Assembly: GCA_022264855.1 (NCBI GenBank) | Contig: JABYQU010000037.1 | Span: 248,001-312,000 of the forward strand | Source of the DNA: Lenzites betulinus | Taxonomy: Eukaryota; Basidiomycota; Agaricomycetes; Polyporales; Polyporaceae | DNA length: 64,000 bases | Direction of reading: 5' to 3' | In this document: one piece after another, positions 11,382 to 22,712 of the stretch | How positions within the stretch are numbered: the first letter of the stretch is position 1 | Layout: every line of letters starts with the position of its first letter | The notes under the pieces: model-generated | Told to the model about the DNA's origin: nothing | The model's input: only the letters and a program-made list of their open reading frames with translations | Database searches by the model: none | Position numbers and translations under genes: made by a program

Positions 11382-13712
11382 ATGTCTGCTACGGATCCAT
11401 GTCCGCCATTCCCACCGGCAAGGACTTCTCATGACGAGTTAGAACACGCCGACGAATACGATGCCCCGGGGGATCAGGAAGCAGAAAGCCTCCTACATGC
11501 AGACCATCAAAGGCCCTCTCCGAACAGGGCATACTTCATTCGTTCACTAGCTTTGCTATGTGCATGCTCGCTCAGCATAGGCAGCCATTAGTGTGTATCA
11601 TTTATCTCTGCTTTATACGACGGTCAATAACGCGGACTTCAGCGCTACCTACATTTTGGGACCTCTCAAGTCTCGTCTCGCTCGAGAAATGGGCACGAAT
11701 AACACAGAGTTCTCACTCTTGATCTCCGCCTTCTCGCTCAATAGCACCTGGACACCTCTCGTTGGCGGGGTGCTTGCAAGCCGGCTGGGAACTACCGTCA
11801 CCAGTGTCCTGGCCACAGGTGTTATATTCCTGGGTGAGTGCGACTAGGTTGTAGTCGTCAAGATTCGTACTTATGGTTGTCATTTTTAGGACAAGCCTGT
11901 CTGCTCATTGGTAATCTCACAAACAGTGTGCGCTTGATGGCTTTCGGAATGTTCGTGTTTGGTCTGGGTGTGAGCCCGCTCGCTGTGGTGCAAGAAACCA
12001 TCATCGTCCGCTTCTTCAAGTCCCATGGTCTCGGGGTCTCTCTTGCACTTGGGCTCGTGGCGGGCAAAGGCGCATCCTTCATCTCGGCCCTCACGTCATA
12101 TCCACTCTCGCAGCGCTTCGGGCCCCATGCTCCCTTTTATGCTTCAACCTTCTTGACTGCGTTCTCGTTCACCATCAACCTGGTCTATGTCTTCTCATCC
12201 AAATGGCTCGTACGCGGCTCGGGCACCGAATTGGAGGCCTCCGAGATTCACGCCGAAGCCCATTCCCGAGCAGCGTCTGCAGCAGACATGTCGGAAGCGG
12301 ATGCCTTGAAAGAAGTGGCCAAGAAGCGTATGGTGCATCTAAGGGACATCACTAAACTCGGTGATGTATTCTGGGCGTAAGTATCTGCTACGCTTGTCTG
12401 TGTTACGCAGCAATTGCTCACATGTCGGCTAGTTACATCGGTCTCAATGTACTCTGCGGGGCCGTTTGGGCACCTTTTACCCATCTGGTTGCGTGAGTGC
12501 ACTCGTCACGTAGTCAGCTCAATGGTGAACTGACCGTAGCGACAGGAACATATTGCAATGCCGATTCGACCTTGAGGAATCTGATGCAAGCACAAAAGGC
12601 TCATACGTCCTCGCAGGCAGCGTGTTCCTCTATCCCATTGTAAGTGCAGGAAATCACTGCATACTCTTTACCACGCTGAGCGTCATATTCTCACAGATTG
12701 GGATGGTTGTCGACAGAGTCAAGAAGCGCAACATTGTGATGAAACTGTTCTTATTGTCAGCTATCCTGACACTGAATTGCTACATTTGGCTTGCATTGCC
12801 CCCGTCATGGACCAAATCCCCCATGCCAGCCCTGATATCATTCGCGTCTGGACATGGCTTCTCACCATGTAGGTCTCCCCAATTTGACATATGCGGAGAG
12901 ATGCTGATACCTATGACGACAGTGCTGTTAGTGGTTATCGTCCCACGCATAGTACCGTTGAAGTATGTCTCCACAACCCTGGGCACACACAAAGCAGTAT
13001 GTACCTGCATATATGCTTAGATACCATGCTGACGACCGGGTGTTAGCTCGAACAAACTGGGTCTACAATCTTCCAAACTCTCGCCGGCCTCGCGTTGGAT
13101 ATCAAGTCGAAGAAGTCCGCTGAGACATTATCGCCTATCGATGGTGACGACGGCGATGTCCAGTACCTCCTCAATGCCTTTGTCATCCTGAACGTTTTCG
13201 AGATACTTGGTATTCTTGGCCTCTCGCACCTGCACAGGAAGCAGCAGGCGACAGCAGCGCGCCGCATGAGCGCCCTGCTTCCGACGGCAGTCGACGAGAG
13301 CGACGAGGAACCTCTAGAGCCTCAGCCGGCCAAGGAGCCAAGGACGGACGAGAACTGGCAGGCAGAGTCTCCCGAGGGCAATCAACACCGGCGGAGCAGC
13401 ACGCTCGGTCGACATGGTCCCCTTTCATCCTCGTCGACACTCGAACAGAGCATCCCACTACTCCGCGGGGCCGGCTCACGATCGTCAACGGTGCGCGGGA
13501 GCCGTTATCTCGTTGACGCGGTCATTGAAGACGAGCCGTCTGAGCCTCCGACGCAGGCGAAGGTATTGCGTACGAAGGCGGAGGTCAGAAGGGGAGAACT
13601 GTTCTCGGTCATGTGTGGTGTGCTCATCGCTTTCGCATGGGTGTTGTTCATGGTGACGGCATGGTTGAAGCTTCGTTCAAAGGAAGAGAGGGGTGGCGGA
13701 GGGAAGCGATGA
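11382..13712 (+). CDS. Major facilitator superfamily transporter, MFSD1-like
   Basis: Predicted 12-helix secondary transporter, resembling the MFSD1 group of (lysosomal/vacuolar) carriers; the substrate cannot be read from sequence. ATG at 11382 (MSATDPCPPFPPARTS) is followed by an acidic cytosolic N-terminus, then the first helix. Intron 1 joins SIGSHY to ATYILGPLKSRLAREMG. Other landmarks are FGMFVFGLGVSPLAVVQETI, a central cytosolic loop rich in Ala/Glu (12230-12330), FWAYIGLNVLCGAVWAPFTH, and VPLKYVSTTLGTHKALEQTG, the segment most like MFSD1. A long Ser/Glu-rich cytosolic stretch (13270-13560) separates the penultimate and last helices (LFSVMCGVLIAFAWVLFMVT). Six or more short introns. 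It converges on the MYND gene with only 13 bases between stops. Confidence 0.85.
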
Positions 13713-13725
13713 ACATGCCAGATGC

Positions 13726-14326
13726 TCAGGGCATTTGTGGCACATACAAACAACTCGGACAATCTATCATGGAAGTAATGTTGTGTGTATAACAGCCTAT
13801 CCGCATGCCACAGCTGATGAGTACGGCGTTGGTTTCCGCATGTTCTGGGCGGTGCCCCAAGTCGAGGGCCTTGATAAGCATGCCATCGACTCGGGACATA
13901 ATCTCGTCGTCTGAGGAGATCCTCTGCGCTATCTTCATCGACGCAGGGCGGGTGGGGGAAGGGTTATCCCCAGCTACCTGGCAGCATATGCGCTTGTGGA
14001 CTTTCCTACAATGGTCGCGAGTCAAACGCGTGATCGCAAAGCATCGAAGTCGGGCGAGGCCAACACGCACCAGTCTGACTTCTGGCACTACACCGTGGAC
14101 AGGCATGATTGTGGAGTCGAAGAATGAACTATACAATTCCCATACCTCCTTGGAACAGTAGCCCATGACCTTGCACTAGACACAACGTCGTTAAGGACAA
14201 TGTAGTCGTCGTCGAATATCTAGTACTCGCTCCTGAGCACATCTTGATGACTTGTCGAGGCTTCAGTTACCTGCAGTTTGCGCATTCGGTGTCAAGAAAA
14301 ATGGGGCGGTCTGTTCCCGCAGACAT
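13726..14326 (-). CDS. MYND zinc-finger protein (gene model incomplete)
   Basis: MYND fingers bind two zinc ions and usually mediate protein contacts. Three exons rebuild the second half of a MYND finger without a break: CKVMGYCSKE (14175-14146), then a mini-exon CQKSDW, then KVHKRICCQ, giving SKECQKSDWKVHKRIC with canonical Cys/His spacing. Upstream, MSAGTDRPIFLDTECANC (ATG 14326) provides the first CxxC, but the obvious donor after ANC and the acceptor before CKVMGYC do not keep frame, and one CxxC pair is missing between them. Either a small exon in 14175-14270 was not recognised or the gene carries a frameshift. The C-terminus (RISSDDEIMSRVDGMLIKAL) may end at 13726. An earlier ATG at 14425 is possible. 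Confidence 0.55.
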
Positions 14327-14576
14327 TGCGAGTCGTTCAAAGAGGGTACGTGTGACAGCTTGCGAGGACGACGCCTGGCGAGTCCCAAGATAAATGAGAA
14401 ACTCAAGGACGCGACGCGTCTTCATATGGGCGCTACTTGTTCGCGTCGCGTCTCGCGTTTTTGGTAGCCCCACGTGGTCACTCGGCAGTTCCCGCGCTAC
14501 GGAGCAGATTGTGTGTCGGCTTGCCAGGGACCAAAATCAGCTCGACGACCCCCCGCCAATCCTCAAGACACAAGAG

Positions 14577-14734
14577 GTGAGTTTCCGAACCATAGCCAGG
14601 CCGTCCAGACGATACCCACGGAGATGATTACCGAGTACGGGAGCGATGGAATGGGTGGAAGAGGGTGGATGGACGGCCTTGCCTCTGGATGCGCCTCTAC
14701 GGTTTGCGGTGAAGCTTACCTCCCCTTCTGTTAG
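14577..14734 (+). promoter_or_regulatory. Probable 5' UTR intron of the L15 gene
   Basis: A GTGAGT donor at 14577 and a CCCTTCTGTTAG acceptor ending at 14734, eight bases before the L15 ATG, frame a 158-base intron, about three times longer than the coding introns of the same gene. Leader introns like this are usual in fungal ribosomal protein genes and often raise expression. No convincing C/D or H/ACA snoRNA was found in it. Confidence 0.5.
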
Positions 14735-14742
14735 CCCGCAAG

Positions 14743-15558
14743 ATGGGAGCTTACAAGTATATCGGCGAGCTGTACAAGAAGAAGCAGTCGGATGTCCTCC
14801 GCTTCCTTCTGCGAGTTCGGTGCGTAGACAGGGCCTCATTCCAAGGCCAAGCAAGTTCTCAAAGTTCTATAGGTGCTGGGAGTACCGTCAGCTGAACGTC
14901 ATCCACCGTGCCTCCCGCCCCTCTCGCCCGGACAAGGCTCGCCGTCTTGGATACAAGGCCAAGCAGGGCTACGTTATCTACCGTGTCCGTGTCCGCCGTG
15001 GTAACCGCAAAAAACAGGTCCCTAAGGGTGCGTGAAAATGGTTCCATGCAAACTACACCGAGATTGAACGTCTATGCAGGTGCTACCTACGGCAAGCCCG
15101 TCCGCCAGGGTGTCAACCAGCTCAAGCCTCAGCGTGGCTTGAGGAGTGTTGCGGAGGAGCGTGTTGGCAGGCGATGCGGCAACTTGCGGGTGTTGAACTC
15201 ATACTGGGTGAACCAGGACGGAGTGTACAAGTACTACGAGGTGATCCTCGTTGACCCGAACCACAAGGCTGTAAGTGCTTCCTCAGCTGCGTCCAAACGA
15301 TATCCTCATTTCTTGTGTAGATCCGCCGTGACCCCAGGATCAACTGGATCACGAAGCCGGTGCACAAGCGCCGCGAGGCCCGTGGTCTTACTGCCATCGG
15401 CAAGAAGGTCAGTCCATACGCCTCCGTTTCGAGTGCACACATGCTGAGCATGCATCATATAGAACCGTGGTCTTGGCAAGGGCCATCGCTACAACCACTC
15501 CCCGGGATGGTCCACCTGGAAGAAGCACAACACGCTCAGCCTCCGCCGTTACCGGTGA
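14743..15558 (+). CDS. RPL15: 60S ribosomal protein L15 (eL15)
   Basis: Structural protein of the large ribosomal subunit. Five exons fit exactly: 14743-14819, 14873-15027, 15080-15270, 15321-15407 and 15463-15558, coding for 201 residues against about 204 in other eukaryotes. Conserved blocks run from end to end: [100 protein letters not shown], and the end [12 protein letters not shown]. All introns are 50-55 bases with GT-AG ends. Codon use is clearly biased toward C-ending codons (GTC, CGC, AAG), as expected for a highly expressed gene. Confidence 0.97.
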
Positions 15559-16319
15559 TCTGTTGTACTTGTTTCGCATGCACTTTGTTTCCTGTCGTAT
15601 CACTGCACTCATGCCCTCTCATGCTCGCTATGGATGTATGCCTCCGAGCAGACTACCCAAAAGAGGTTGTTTGCCTCCTGTATCGTACACGTGCGTTGTC
15701 TGCTCTGTTCATACACCGGGACGTCCGAACGGATCCGAAGCTGCACTGTGCAACATTGAAAGCGTGGCACTTGGGCGGCCGACTGTTTCTAAGATTAACC
15801 GCGAGAGCGACGGCGCGGCAGTATGTACCTCGTGAATCCGCGCATGGTGAGTGGATGAGAGCAGGGCACGAGGCGGACACGATGTGTGCATGTGCATGCT
15901 GGGTACGGGGGTAGGGACTCGGAGCTCCAATAGTTTGTAGCGTAGTCGCAGCGGCCGTCCGTTGAGCGACTCGGAAACCGCACTGCCATCGCGATCTTTC
16001 TCTCCGACGTCTGTCCTGGGAGCCCGGTCCATTACATGCCTTCTCAGACCCTGCGGCTTGTGTCTCCTCCGAGCCCTGTCCCATCGTCCTGTTTCCCGAT
16101 AGTCTCTCTGTTACGACCCTCACGACGATCGGTAGTGCTGGTATATCGCATGCTAGTCTGACCTAAGAAGCTCACATACCGCATACCCTGGAACGTTCTT
16201 AACTGTCTTATACTGTCTGGAACCACAAGCTTCTCTGGGATATTTATACATAAGCAGCGGTGCGGCCGTCCCCCTGCGCACACTCACAGAGACCCAGCTT
16301 GTTCCTTCGCTCCGTTGCA
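15559..16319. other. Intergenic region upstream of GH16
   Basis: About 760 bases with the L15 3' UTR and the GH16 promoter. A 157-codon open frame on the minus strand (15653-16123) has no family signature and looks accidental. No RNA gene or repeat was seen. Confidence 0.45.
16241..16250 (+). promoter_or_regulatory. TATA-like element of the GH16 gene
   Basis: TATTTATACA lies about 70-80 bases before the ATG at 16320, a usual distance for fungal TATA boxes. Confidence 0.5.
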
Positions 16320-18241
16320 ATGCTCTCCGCTCTTCCTTTGACGTTACTGGCCTATCTTGCGTATAGCTCCCAGCACCCCTCGTCTTCAAGCCCGGTGGCG
16401 AGGTCTCTCTCAGCCCAAACCGGCCTGTTGCTATTGCTCCAGCATGCCGGCTGGTCTCACGCGGTGACCCTGGACAAGCGGGCGAATCAGTTGCAGACCA
16501 ACTCGAACGGCACGAGCTTCGTCTGGTCCATACAGGATACCTACGAGGGGCAGACGTTTTTCGAGTATGTTGAACCACAGCATACGTTGTGGCGCGCACT
16601 AATATGGACACGTCCAGTACGTTTGACTTCTTCACCGGCGCGGACCCTACCCAGTGCGTACGCAAATCCCCTCCATGACATGCGTTATTTAGGCTCATGA
16701 TCACGCACGCGCTGCAGTGGAACGGTCAAGTAAGCGTACCCCAAAATCTGTCCATCCATAATAGTTTCCTTACCATGCCCCGTCCAGTTACACCGACCGA
16801 AGCACGGCGATTAGCAACAACCTTTCTTTCGTGACGGAGGACGGAAATGTCATCATGAAAGGAGACGACACAACCTGGCTGCAGGCCGGTGTGAACCGTA
16901 ACAGGTGCGGGCGAACCTTCTGCGCGCCACTGACACCTCCCTCATACATCGTCACAGTGTTCGGATATCCAGCCAAAAACAATACAACACTGGTGCGCTG
17001 TTCCCTACCTCATTATGGTATACGTACTCAGTATCGTTCAGGTTTGTTCATTCTGGACCTGAACCATGCACCGTGGGGCTGTGGTATGTCAAGGTTGTGC
17101 ATTATGCGTGTGGCGTACGGTTGACGGCGGCTTTAAGGTGTATGGCCCGCATGGTGGACACTCGGCGGCGGTCAGTGGCCCTATGTGAGTAGCTTGTGCT
17201 CCCTCCCCAAGTTGACATCTAATACTTCCACAGACCGGCGAGATTGATATCATAGAAGGTGTACACGACAATTCGCACAACCAAGTAACGTGGCACACCG
17301 GTCCAAGTACGACTTGCATTCGCCGTGTCGCGACCTTTTTAGCAAACAACTGACATGTGGATATCTAGACTGTACCCTGAACCCCAACACGTCTTTCACG
17401 GGGACCCTTGTCGTACGTACGCGTTTTGGAGGGTCGTATCATTGCTTACACACTCACCCTCAGGGTAACCTCGACTGCGATGGGACGGCGAATAGCAACG
17501 CAGGTTGCGGCGTGACCGAATGGAGCAGAGCGTCGTATGGCCCTATCTTCGACGCACAAGGCGGCGGTGTCTTCGCTATGAAATGGGATGACGAGGGGAT
17601 CGCCGTTTGTGAGTCCCTTCCCTTGCAGTATGTTCTACCTAGTAGACTGAACCCGCCTAGGGTCGTTCTACCGCGCAGCCATCCCCAGCGATGTCCTCAG
17701 CGGCCAGCCAGACCCCTCCAGCTGGGGTGAGCCCGTTGCAATGCTAGCTCCGGACGATTGCGACCCGATCAGCAACTTCGTAAACCACTCGATCATCTTC
17801 GGTGAGTGTCCCGCAGCATCTCTTTAATCTCCGAGTCATTCGCTAATCAGCTCCCTAGACATCACCTTCTGCGGTGAGGCAAACGATTGAGTCCACAAAC
17901 ATCAAGCTTGCTGATCACGTATGTTCATGTCACGCAGGAGATTGGGCAGGCAACTCGTACGCAACCTCGGGCTGTCCTGGAACGTGTTCCGATCGCTTGA
18001 TGGATCCGAGCAACTTCGTGGTACGCACGCACACTTCATATCGCCCGTTGCGCATGTCTGATAGGCGCATTGGGGTGCGCAGAACGCCTCCTGGGACATC
18101 AATACCCTGAAGGTGTACAAGAAGCAAACCCTGGCCGGTCTGGTGTCTGGCGGCGCGCGACGTGACACGAATGCGCTCACTCTCCGTCAGGTACTATGGC
18201 TGAGCATCCTGCTCCCCATCCTCTCACTACTGGTCGGATGA
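16320..18241 (+). CDS. Secreted GH16 endo-beta-1,3(4)-glucanase (laminarinase-like)
   Basis: Glycoside hydrolase family 16 enzyme expected to cut beta-1,3 or mixed-linkage glucan, in the fungus's own wall or in food. The catalytic motif E-x-D-x-x-E is intact (WPYTGEIDIIEGVHDNSHN, formed across an intron at about 17185-17233). Spliced family landmarks are FDTFDFFTGADPTHGTVNY, VRISSQKQYNTGLFILDL, CGVWPAWWTLGG, CGVTEWSRASYGPIFDAQGG and FAMKWDDEGIAVWSFYR. ATG 16320 starts a hydrophobic signal peptide (LPLTLLAYLA). The sequence just after it is unusually long and Ser-rich, so one N-terminal intron may have been missed. The protein ends in a hydrophobic tail (LWLSILLPILSLLVG), which suggests a GPI anchor or membrane attachment, and so a wall role. 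At least nine short introns; Cys residues typical of the secreted fungal members are present. Confidence 0.88.
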
Positions 18242-18487
18242 GGCCCGTGTTGCTGCGGCATTTTCCCGTGACACGCAAGCTCCGGGACAGCGACATTTCG
18301 AGATCGCTTCTTACGCCCCGGAGGCACCCCTTTGGACTTTATGACATCCTCATGACCTTGACGGCAACACACAGATGTACACTTTCGCAGCTATGTACTC
18401 CCGCACGAATACACGAATAGACCAGCCTGCACACGATATGGTCCGCTGACCTTGGCTGATATACTACTACATCGTGCACGTTTCCAC

Positions 18488-19957
18488 TTACAACTTCATC
18501 TTCCATATCCTGGCCTCCATGTCCGCCTCCGTGTCCGCGTCCCAGTCCACGGGTTCCCCGAACGACGCCCGCATCGGCGTCACGCTCACCCAACCCTTGT
18601 GGATCGCCCACCCGTCGGTGCCCACAGGGACGCTCGACGCGGCAGGGTTGATGAGGTCCGCCATGTCCGGCCCAAACTTGAACACCAGCGCGCCCAAGTC
18701 CTTCTTCCCCGCCTTCTTGTCCAAAATCCCCGCCTGCGTGCCCTGGGGCGGTTCGCCCGGAGAGTCCGGGCCCGCAGCAGACACCGTAGCCGTCTCTGCG
18801 TTCGCTGCGCGTGCGGCGGCACTAGGATGGGCCTTGAACAGGCGGCCGTAGGAGTTGCGCCAGATGCGCGTCCAGCAGATCGTGAGGCCGGGCTCCGTGA
18901 GCAGCGCGGGGATCATCGGGATGTTCACGTTGTAGAGGTCAACCTCGCCGCGACGCAGCCCGCCGGCATCCGCACCCCAGTCCGCCCAGAGACGGCCGAT
19001 GATGCGTGCCCCGAGCGCGTGTGCGGGCTCATGGAAGGTGTCGGGCGTCGGGTGCACAACCGTTCCGTACGAGAGCGCGATGGAACGCACGCGGGAGAGT
19101 GCGGAGGAGAGTGCGGCGCCGATCGTCCCGGACGAGAGCGCGAATGCGGCTTAGTAAGGAGGGGAAGGGGGTGAGGCACGCTGCGGCGCGCGGAGGGGTG
19201 GGCGGTGGGTGCTTACCGGAGCTGTTTCGTCCGAGGTTAGGACCGGATATCTGTGGAGAGACGTTCAGCTGCGGCATGCGGCTGAATCGTTTCGGTATCT
19301 ACCAGCAGGTCGATCTCGCCGTGGTATAGATTGTGGAGGCCTATGTTCGCGCATGTAGCCGGTGTCTGGGCAGGACGAGGCCGTCAGCTGCAAGTTGTGC
19401 ATAACATTCGGTCGTGATGCACGTACACCGTCTAGAAGAATCCATTCGGCGACCTCGCCTTCTTTCAGAGGTCTCGGTTCCTCTGCGACATCCCCCATAC
19501 CGTCTGAGAACAAGCGGTAAGCAACGCGGCGAAAGGTCAAGTTGGCAATACGTCATACCAGGCTCGCGGGGATAGTAGTATCGTCCACCAACGATCTCCT
19601 TTATGTGATACGCCTTTCCTGCACAGCGGTGGGCTTCGTTTGCGGCGGCTCCAGGTGTTATGGGGATGACACGCACCGATCCATGACTTCTGTGAACTCG
19701 GAATGACAACCTTTACATCCCAGCCTATATGATATGTTCAGTGGGTTTCTCTAAAGTCCTGATACAACAGATAGATACCCAGGTCCTGCGTAAGATGCCG
19801 GTACAGCCCATAGATGTACGGGGATTCATGACCAGGAGGGCCATCATCGTTCTTGTGGTGCACATAACGCCCGGTCAGCCGCAGTTCCATCGAGCGTATT
19901 GGGACTGATTGTACTTGCAGTCAACAGGACCCTAGGTTTCGCGAATAATGCAGACAT
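18488..19957 (-). CDS. SurE-like phosphatase / 5'(3')-nucleotidase
   Basis: Metal-dependent phosphatase of the SurE (stationary-phase survival) family, known in yeasts as acid phosphatase. Reading the minus strand from ATG 19957: exon 1 is exactly 13 codons ending VLLT; exon 2 starts at 19851 with NDDGPPGHESPYIYGLYRHL, rebuilding the metal-binding LTNDDGPP motif; then GWDVKVVIPSSQKSWIG, KAYHIKEIVGGRYYYPREP, PLKEGEVAEWILLDG, LHNLYHGEIDLL, GPNLGRNSS and RSIALSYGTVVHPTPDTFHE, and NVNIPMI. The intron between exons 1 and 2 begins GCAAGT, not GT (GC-AG type). Stop TAA at 18488. The order of blocks and the DD, Ser and Asn ligand positions match the family. Its upstream neighbour on the same strand, MYG1, is also a phosphohydrolase. 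Confidence 0.88.
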
Positions 19958-20269
19958 ATGGATTGCAGAAAACGAACTGGTACAGCAGCAGGTGTAGTGG
20001 TGCACTCGAGAGCCGAGTCGGATCGTAACTACTACGCCACTTTATGCACTGCGCCACAAGCGCCCGAGACGCCACAGGCCTGGTACTGGACCTATGGATG
20101 CCTGGGCTGCACCTGTCCGTAGGGCCAGGCAGGTGCCTCTTACGGCAGTTCTACCGCCACTGCGTGTGGCGGGTAGAGATCAGACATGATCTCTGACAAC
20201 CATAACAGGTTGTGACCAGTATAACAACACTGGTGGGCACTTTCCTCGGCTCACAATCCGAGAACACGT
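19958..20269. other. Intergenic, SurE promoter side / MYG1 3' side
   Basis: About 310 bases between two minus-strand genes; it must contain the SurE promoter and the MYG1 polyadenylation region. No distinct element was recognised. Confidence 0.45.
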
Positions 20270-21734
20270 TCAGATGTTGAGAGCGAGGCTCGCGAGGCGC
20301 AAGACGCCTTCCTTGGTTTTGTTGCCTGTATAGTACATCTCGCTTGAGTAAACCTCCCATACCACGCCGAGAGAGCAACTCACCGCCGATGAAGCCGCTG
20401 GCGTGTACGAAGATGCCCCCGTCGACGCCTGAGAGCTGGGACAGCGCGTCGTCGCGCACGCCGCGCCACTGCTCCGGCAAGGCCTTGCGGCTCTCGAAGC
20501 TCTCCGGGGCGATGGGGACCGCTTGGATGCGCCAGTTGCCGCCCGTCTCGTCAGGGTAGAGCACGTAAATGGGCTTCTCGGCCGCCGGGATGGCGAGGCT
20601 CTCTTCGAGCTCAAACAGGTGCTCCTACGGCGGCATATCAGCGCCAGGTTCAGGTTCGCATATATGGCTGAAGCGGCGTACCTTCCACGGAGCGAACTGT
20701 TCGAAGAGGATGATCCGGCCGCTCGCGTCGACTTCCTTGCGCTTGTTCAAAGCGGCCACGACAAGGTCGCGGGCGGGGAGCCACGCGTTGGCGTAGTAGT
20801 CGAGCCTGTTGAGGAACTCCCCGCCGACCAGGGCAGACGCCTGTAAGAACTTTGCCTGCAAGCATGATGATCAGTACATGGACGCATTTGCAGCCGGAAG
20901 CACTCACGTCGACGACCTGTGCATCGACGGACTCGTTCCAGGCAGGGTTGAGGTGGCCGACACGGCTGGACACGTCCGTGCGCGAGCGGTAACGCGGCTT
21001 CAGGTCAGCGGGGTACTGGGAGATGCCGTTGTCGATGGCGTCGATCGCCTCGATGAACTCCTTGTACATTTTCAGCCACAGCGTTTCGGTCTTCTCGTCG
21101 TCCTTGGAGGCCTGGAACCTGTTTGCGATTATCTCTTTTCCAAAATGCCTGCGTAACGGGATTAGTATTCGATTCTGGGATATGTCTTGGAACTGCGGTA
21201 GGAACGCACTTGTACACAAGGCCAGCAGAGGAGAGCTTCGTCGTAAAGCCGTGGCCGAATACCTCCTCGAAGCCGCGCTGGTGGTGGTCAAAGCGTTGGG
21301 TCTTCTCATCATACACGCCTCCAACGTCGACGACGATGTCGCAGGTGTTGAGGACGGCAGGGTCCCTAGTACGCTTGAGGTCTACCCCACAGGGCAAATT
21401 CAACAACGGATCCCTGCAGAGAATGTAGCATACGTACCTGCACCCGCGTATTCCTTCGTCCTGTTCAAGAGAAATACGGCGAGAGCCTCGTCGCAATGGA
21501 AGGTGCCGTTGTGCGTTCCGATGACCTAGCATGGGCCCAGGACTCTTAGCTTTGAGGCTTTTGCGGGACGTCATCCGAGCTCACCTTCCCTTCCAGCTTC
21601 AGCTTCTTTGCGGGATGGCTTTCGGCTGTCATGCTGGCAAGAGTGCGTAGTAAGAGTGGGCGGGCTGTAGTACGATGTGTACGTGCGAGCGTAGGTGAGC
21701 GATAGAGAGTCCTGCGAAGGAGAGTTTGGTACAT
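20270..21734 (-). CDS. MYG1: MYG1 family 3'-5' RNA exonuclease (UPF0160)
   Basis: DHH-like phosphoesterase, described in animals as an RNA exonuclease acting in both nucleus and mitochondria. ATG at 21734 opens an Arg/Leu/Thr-rich, acid-free leader like a mitochondrial targeting peptide (TLLRRTLYRSPTLARTHR); a second in-frame ATG at 21632 (MTAESHPAKKLKLEGK) would give a form with a basic KKLK patch. Intron 1 (GTGAGC...GCTAG) joins EGK to VIGTHNGTFHCDEALA, keeping the family's N-terminal metal site. Further motifs are VDVGGVYD, RFDHHQRGFEEVFG (DHH), LSSAGLVYKHFG, EAIDAIDNGISQYP and VHASGFIGG. About five short introns. Stop at 20270 after RLASLALNI. All metal-binding motifs are present. Confidence 0.92.
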
Positions 21735-22086
21735 CGATCGAAGTCAAGCCACTCGATCGTCTTTTCCCACTGCTCAGCCAATTCTCGCACGGCTATTTGC
21801 AGCCGAGGCCATTTGACACTCTACTATAGCACCAATTAATATATAGTGCGTTATATGGAAGAGTCTATGCGATTATCCTCATTCTAGGCGTACGGTCGGG
21901 CGTGAAAGATGTAGCAAGAAAGCGTTGCAGAACATTACGCGTAAATCAGAACACTGAAACGGCAGTCGTCCGCAGAACGATACGATAGTAAGATGTCCGT
22001 GGGGGTCATACAGGTTGTCCGTGAGGGTCAGATGCGTCCAAGACCGGATATAACACTACGAAAAGAACTCGACCACCGACAGCTCC
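21735..22086. other. Intergenic region upstream of MYG1
   Basis: About 350 bases with the MYG1 promoter and the 3' end of the GPI-protein gene. Includes an AT-rich stretch near 21825-21860. No gene seen. Confidence 0.4.
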
Positions 22087-22712
22087 CTACACCAGCACGA
22101 GCGCCCCGCCTACTGTAACCAGCGCGAACGTTGTGAGGATGTAGTTGATGTGCAAAGCCGCGGCCGCAGCGATGTAACCGTCATTGGGTCCGAGCACGCC
22201 GCCGGCCGCCGAAGCTCCCGGACTGGGTGCGCCGCCGGGGAGGTTTGCGCCAGTAGGGATGTCGGAGGGGGCAGTAGTGGGGGGTGGCAACGATGAGGAT
22301 GATTTTGTCGAGGTCGCACTTGCTGAGGTCCCGTTCCCGGCTGCTGGCGCGATGGTGCTGGTAATCAGGGTGGTGGAGGTGAAGGTGGAAAGGACCCGGT
22401 TGGAGTCGACGGTGACCCCTACGCTGATGGATGTCGAGACGACGACGGACGGGGCGGGGGTAGTGCTGTTGCCGCTTGCTTGGGCGGAACCACTGGCCTG
22501 AGTCGCACCGCTTGTCTGGCTAGCCTGACTGGCCTGAGATCCTCCACTTGCGGCTTGCGTTTGGCTTGCCTGGGACGCGCTATTGGTCTGCGGCGAGGAG
22601 AAAGAGCGGGGTTAGAGGGAGCTGTGGAGACCCATCAAGCGACACGCACCTGTGCAATCACGAGAAGCGGGAAGAGTAGACAGGCCAAGAGACATGTGTA
22701 TGCGGCCCGCAT
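22087..22712 (-). CDS. GPI-anchored Ser/Thr-rich surface protein
   Basis: No enzymatic domain; a small wall or membrane surface protein. ATG 22712 gives a classic signal peptide (MRAAYTCLLACLLFPLLVIA). One intron (about 22588-22652, ending CGCCGCAG) is followed by repeats of Gln/Ala/Ser (SQASQTQAASGGSQASQASQ), then a Ser/Thr/Val segment (PSVVVSTSISVGVTVDSN) and a Pro/Gly-rich spacer. The C-terminus is a hydrophobic run (ILTTFALVTVGGALVLV) directly before the stop at 22087, preceded by small residues suited to a GPI attachment site. About 185 residues. Such proteins are common in fungi and evolve quickly, so no closer name is offered. Confidence 0.7.

Noticed and set aside
15653..16123. Minus-strand 157-codon open frame between L15 and GH16
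   Set aside because: Composition is Arg/Ser/Cys-rich without any domain; typical of a chance frame in GC-rich DNA.
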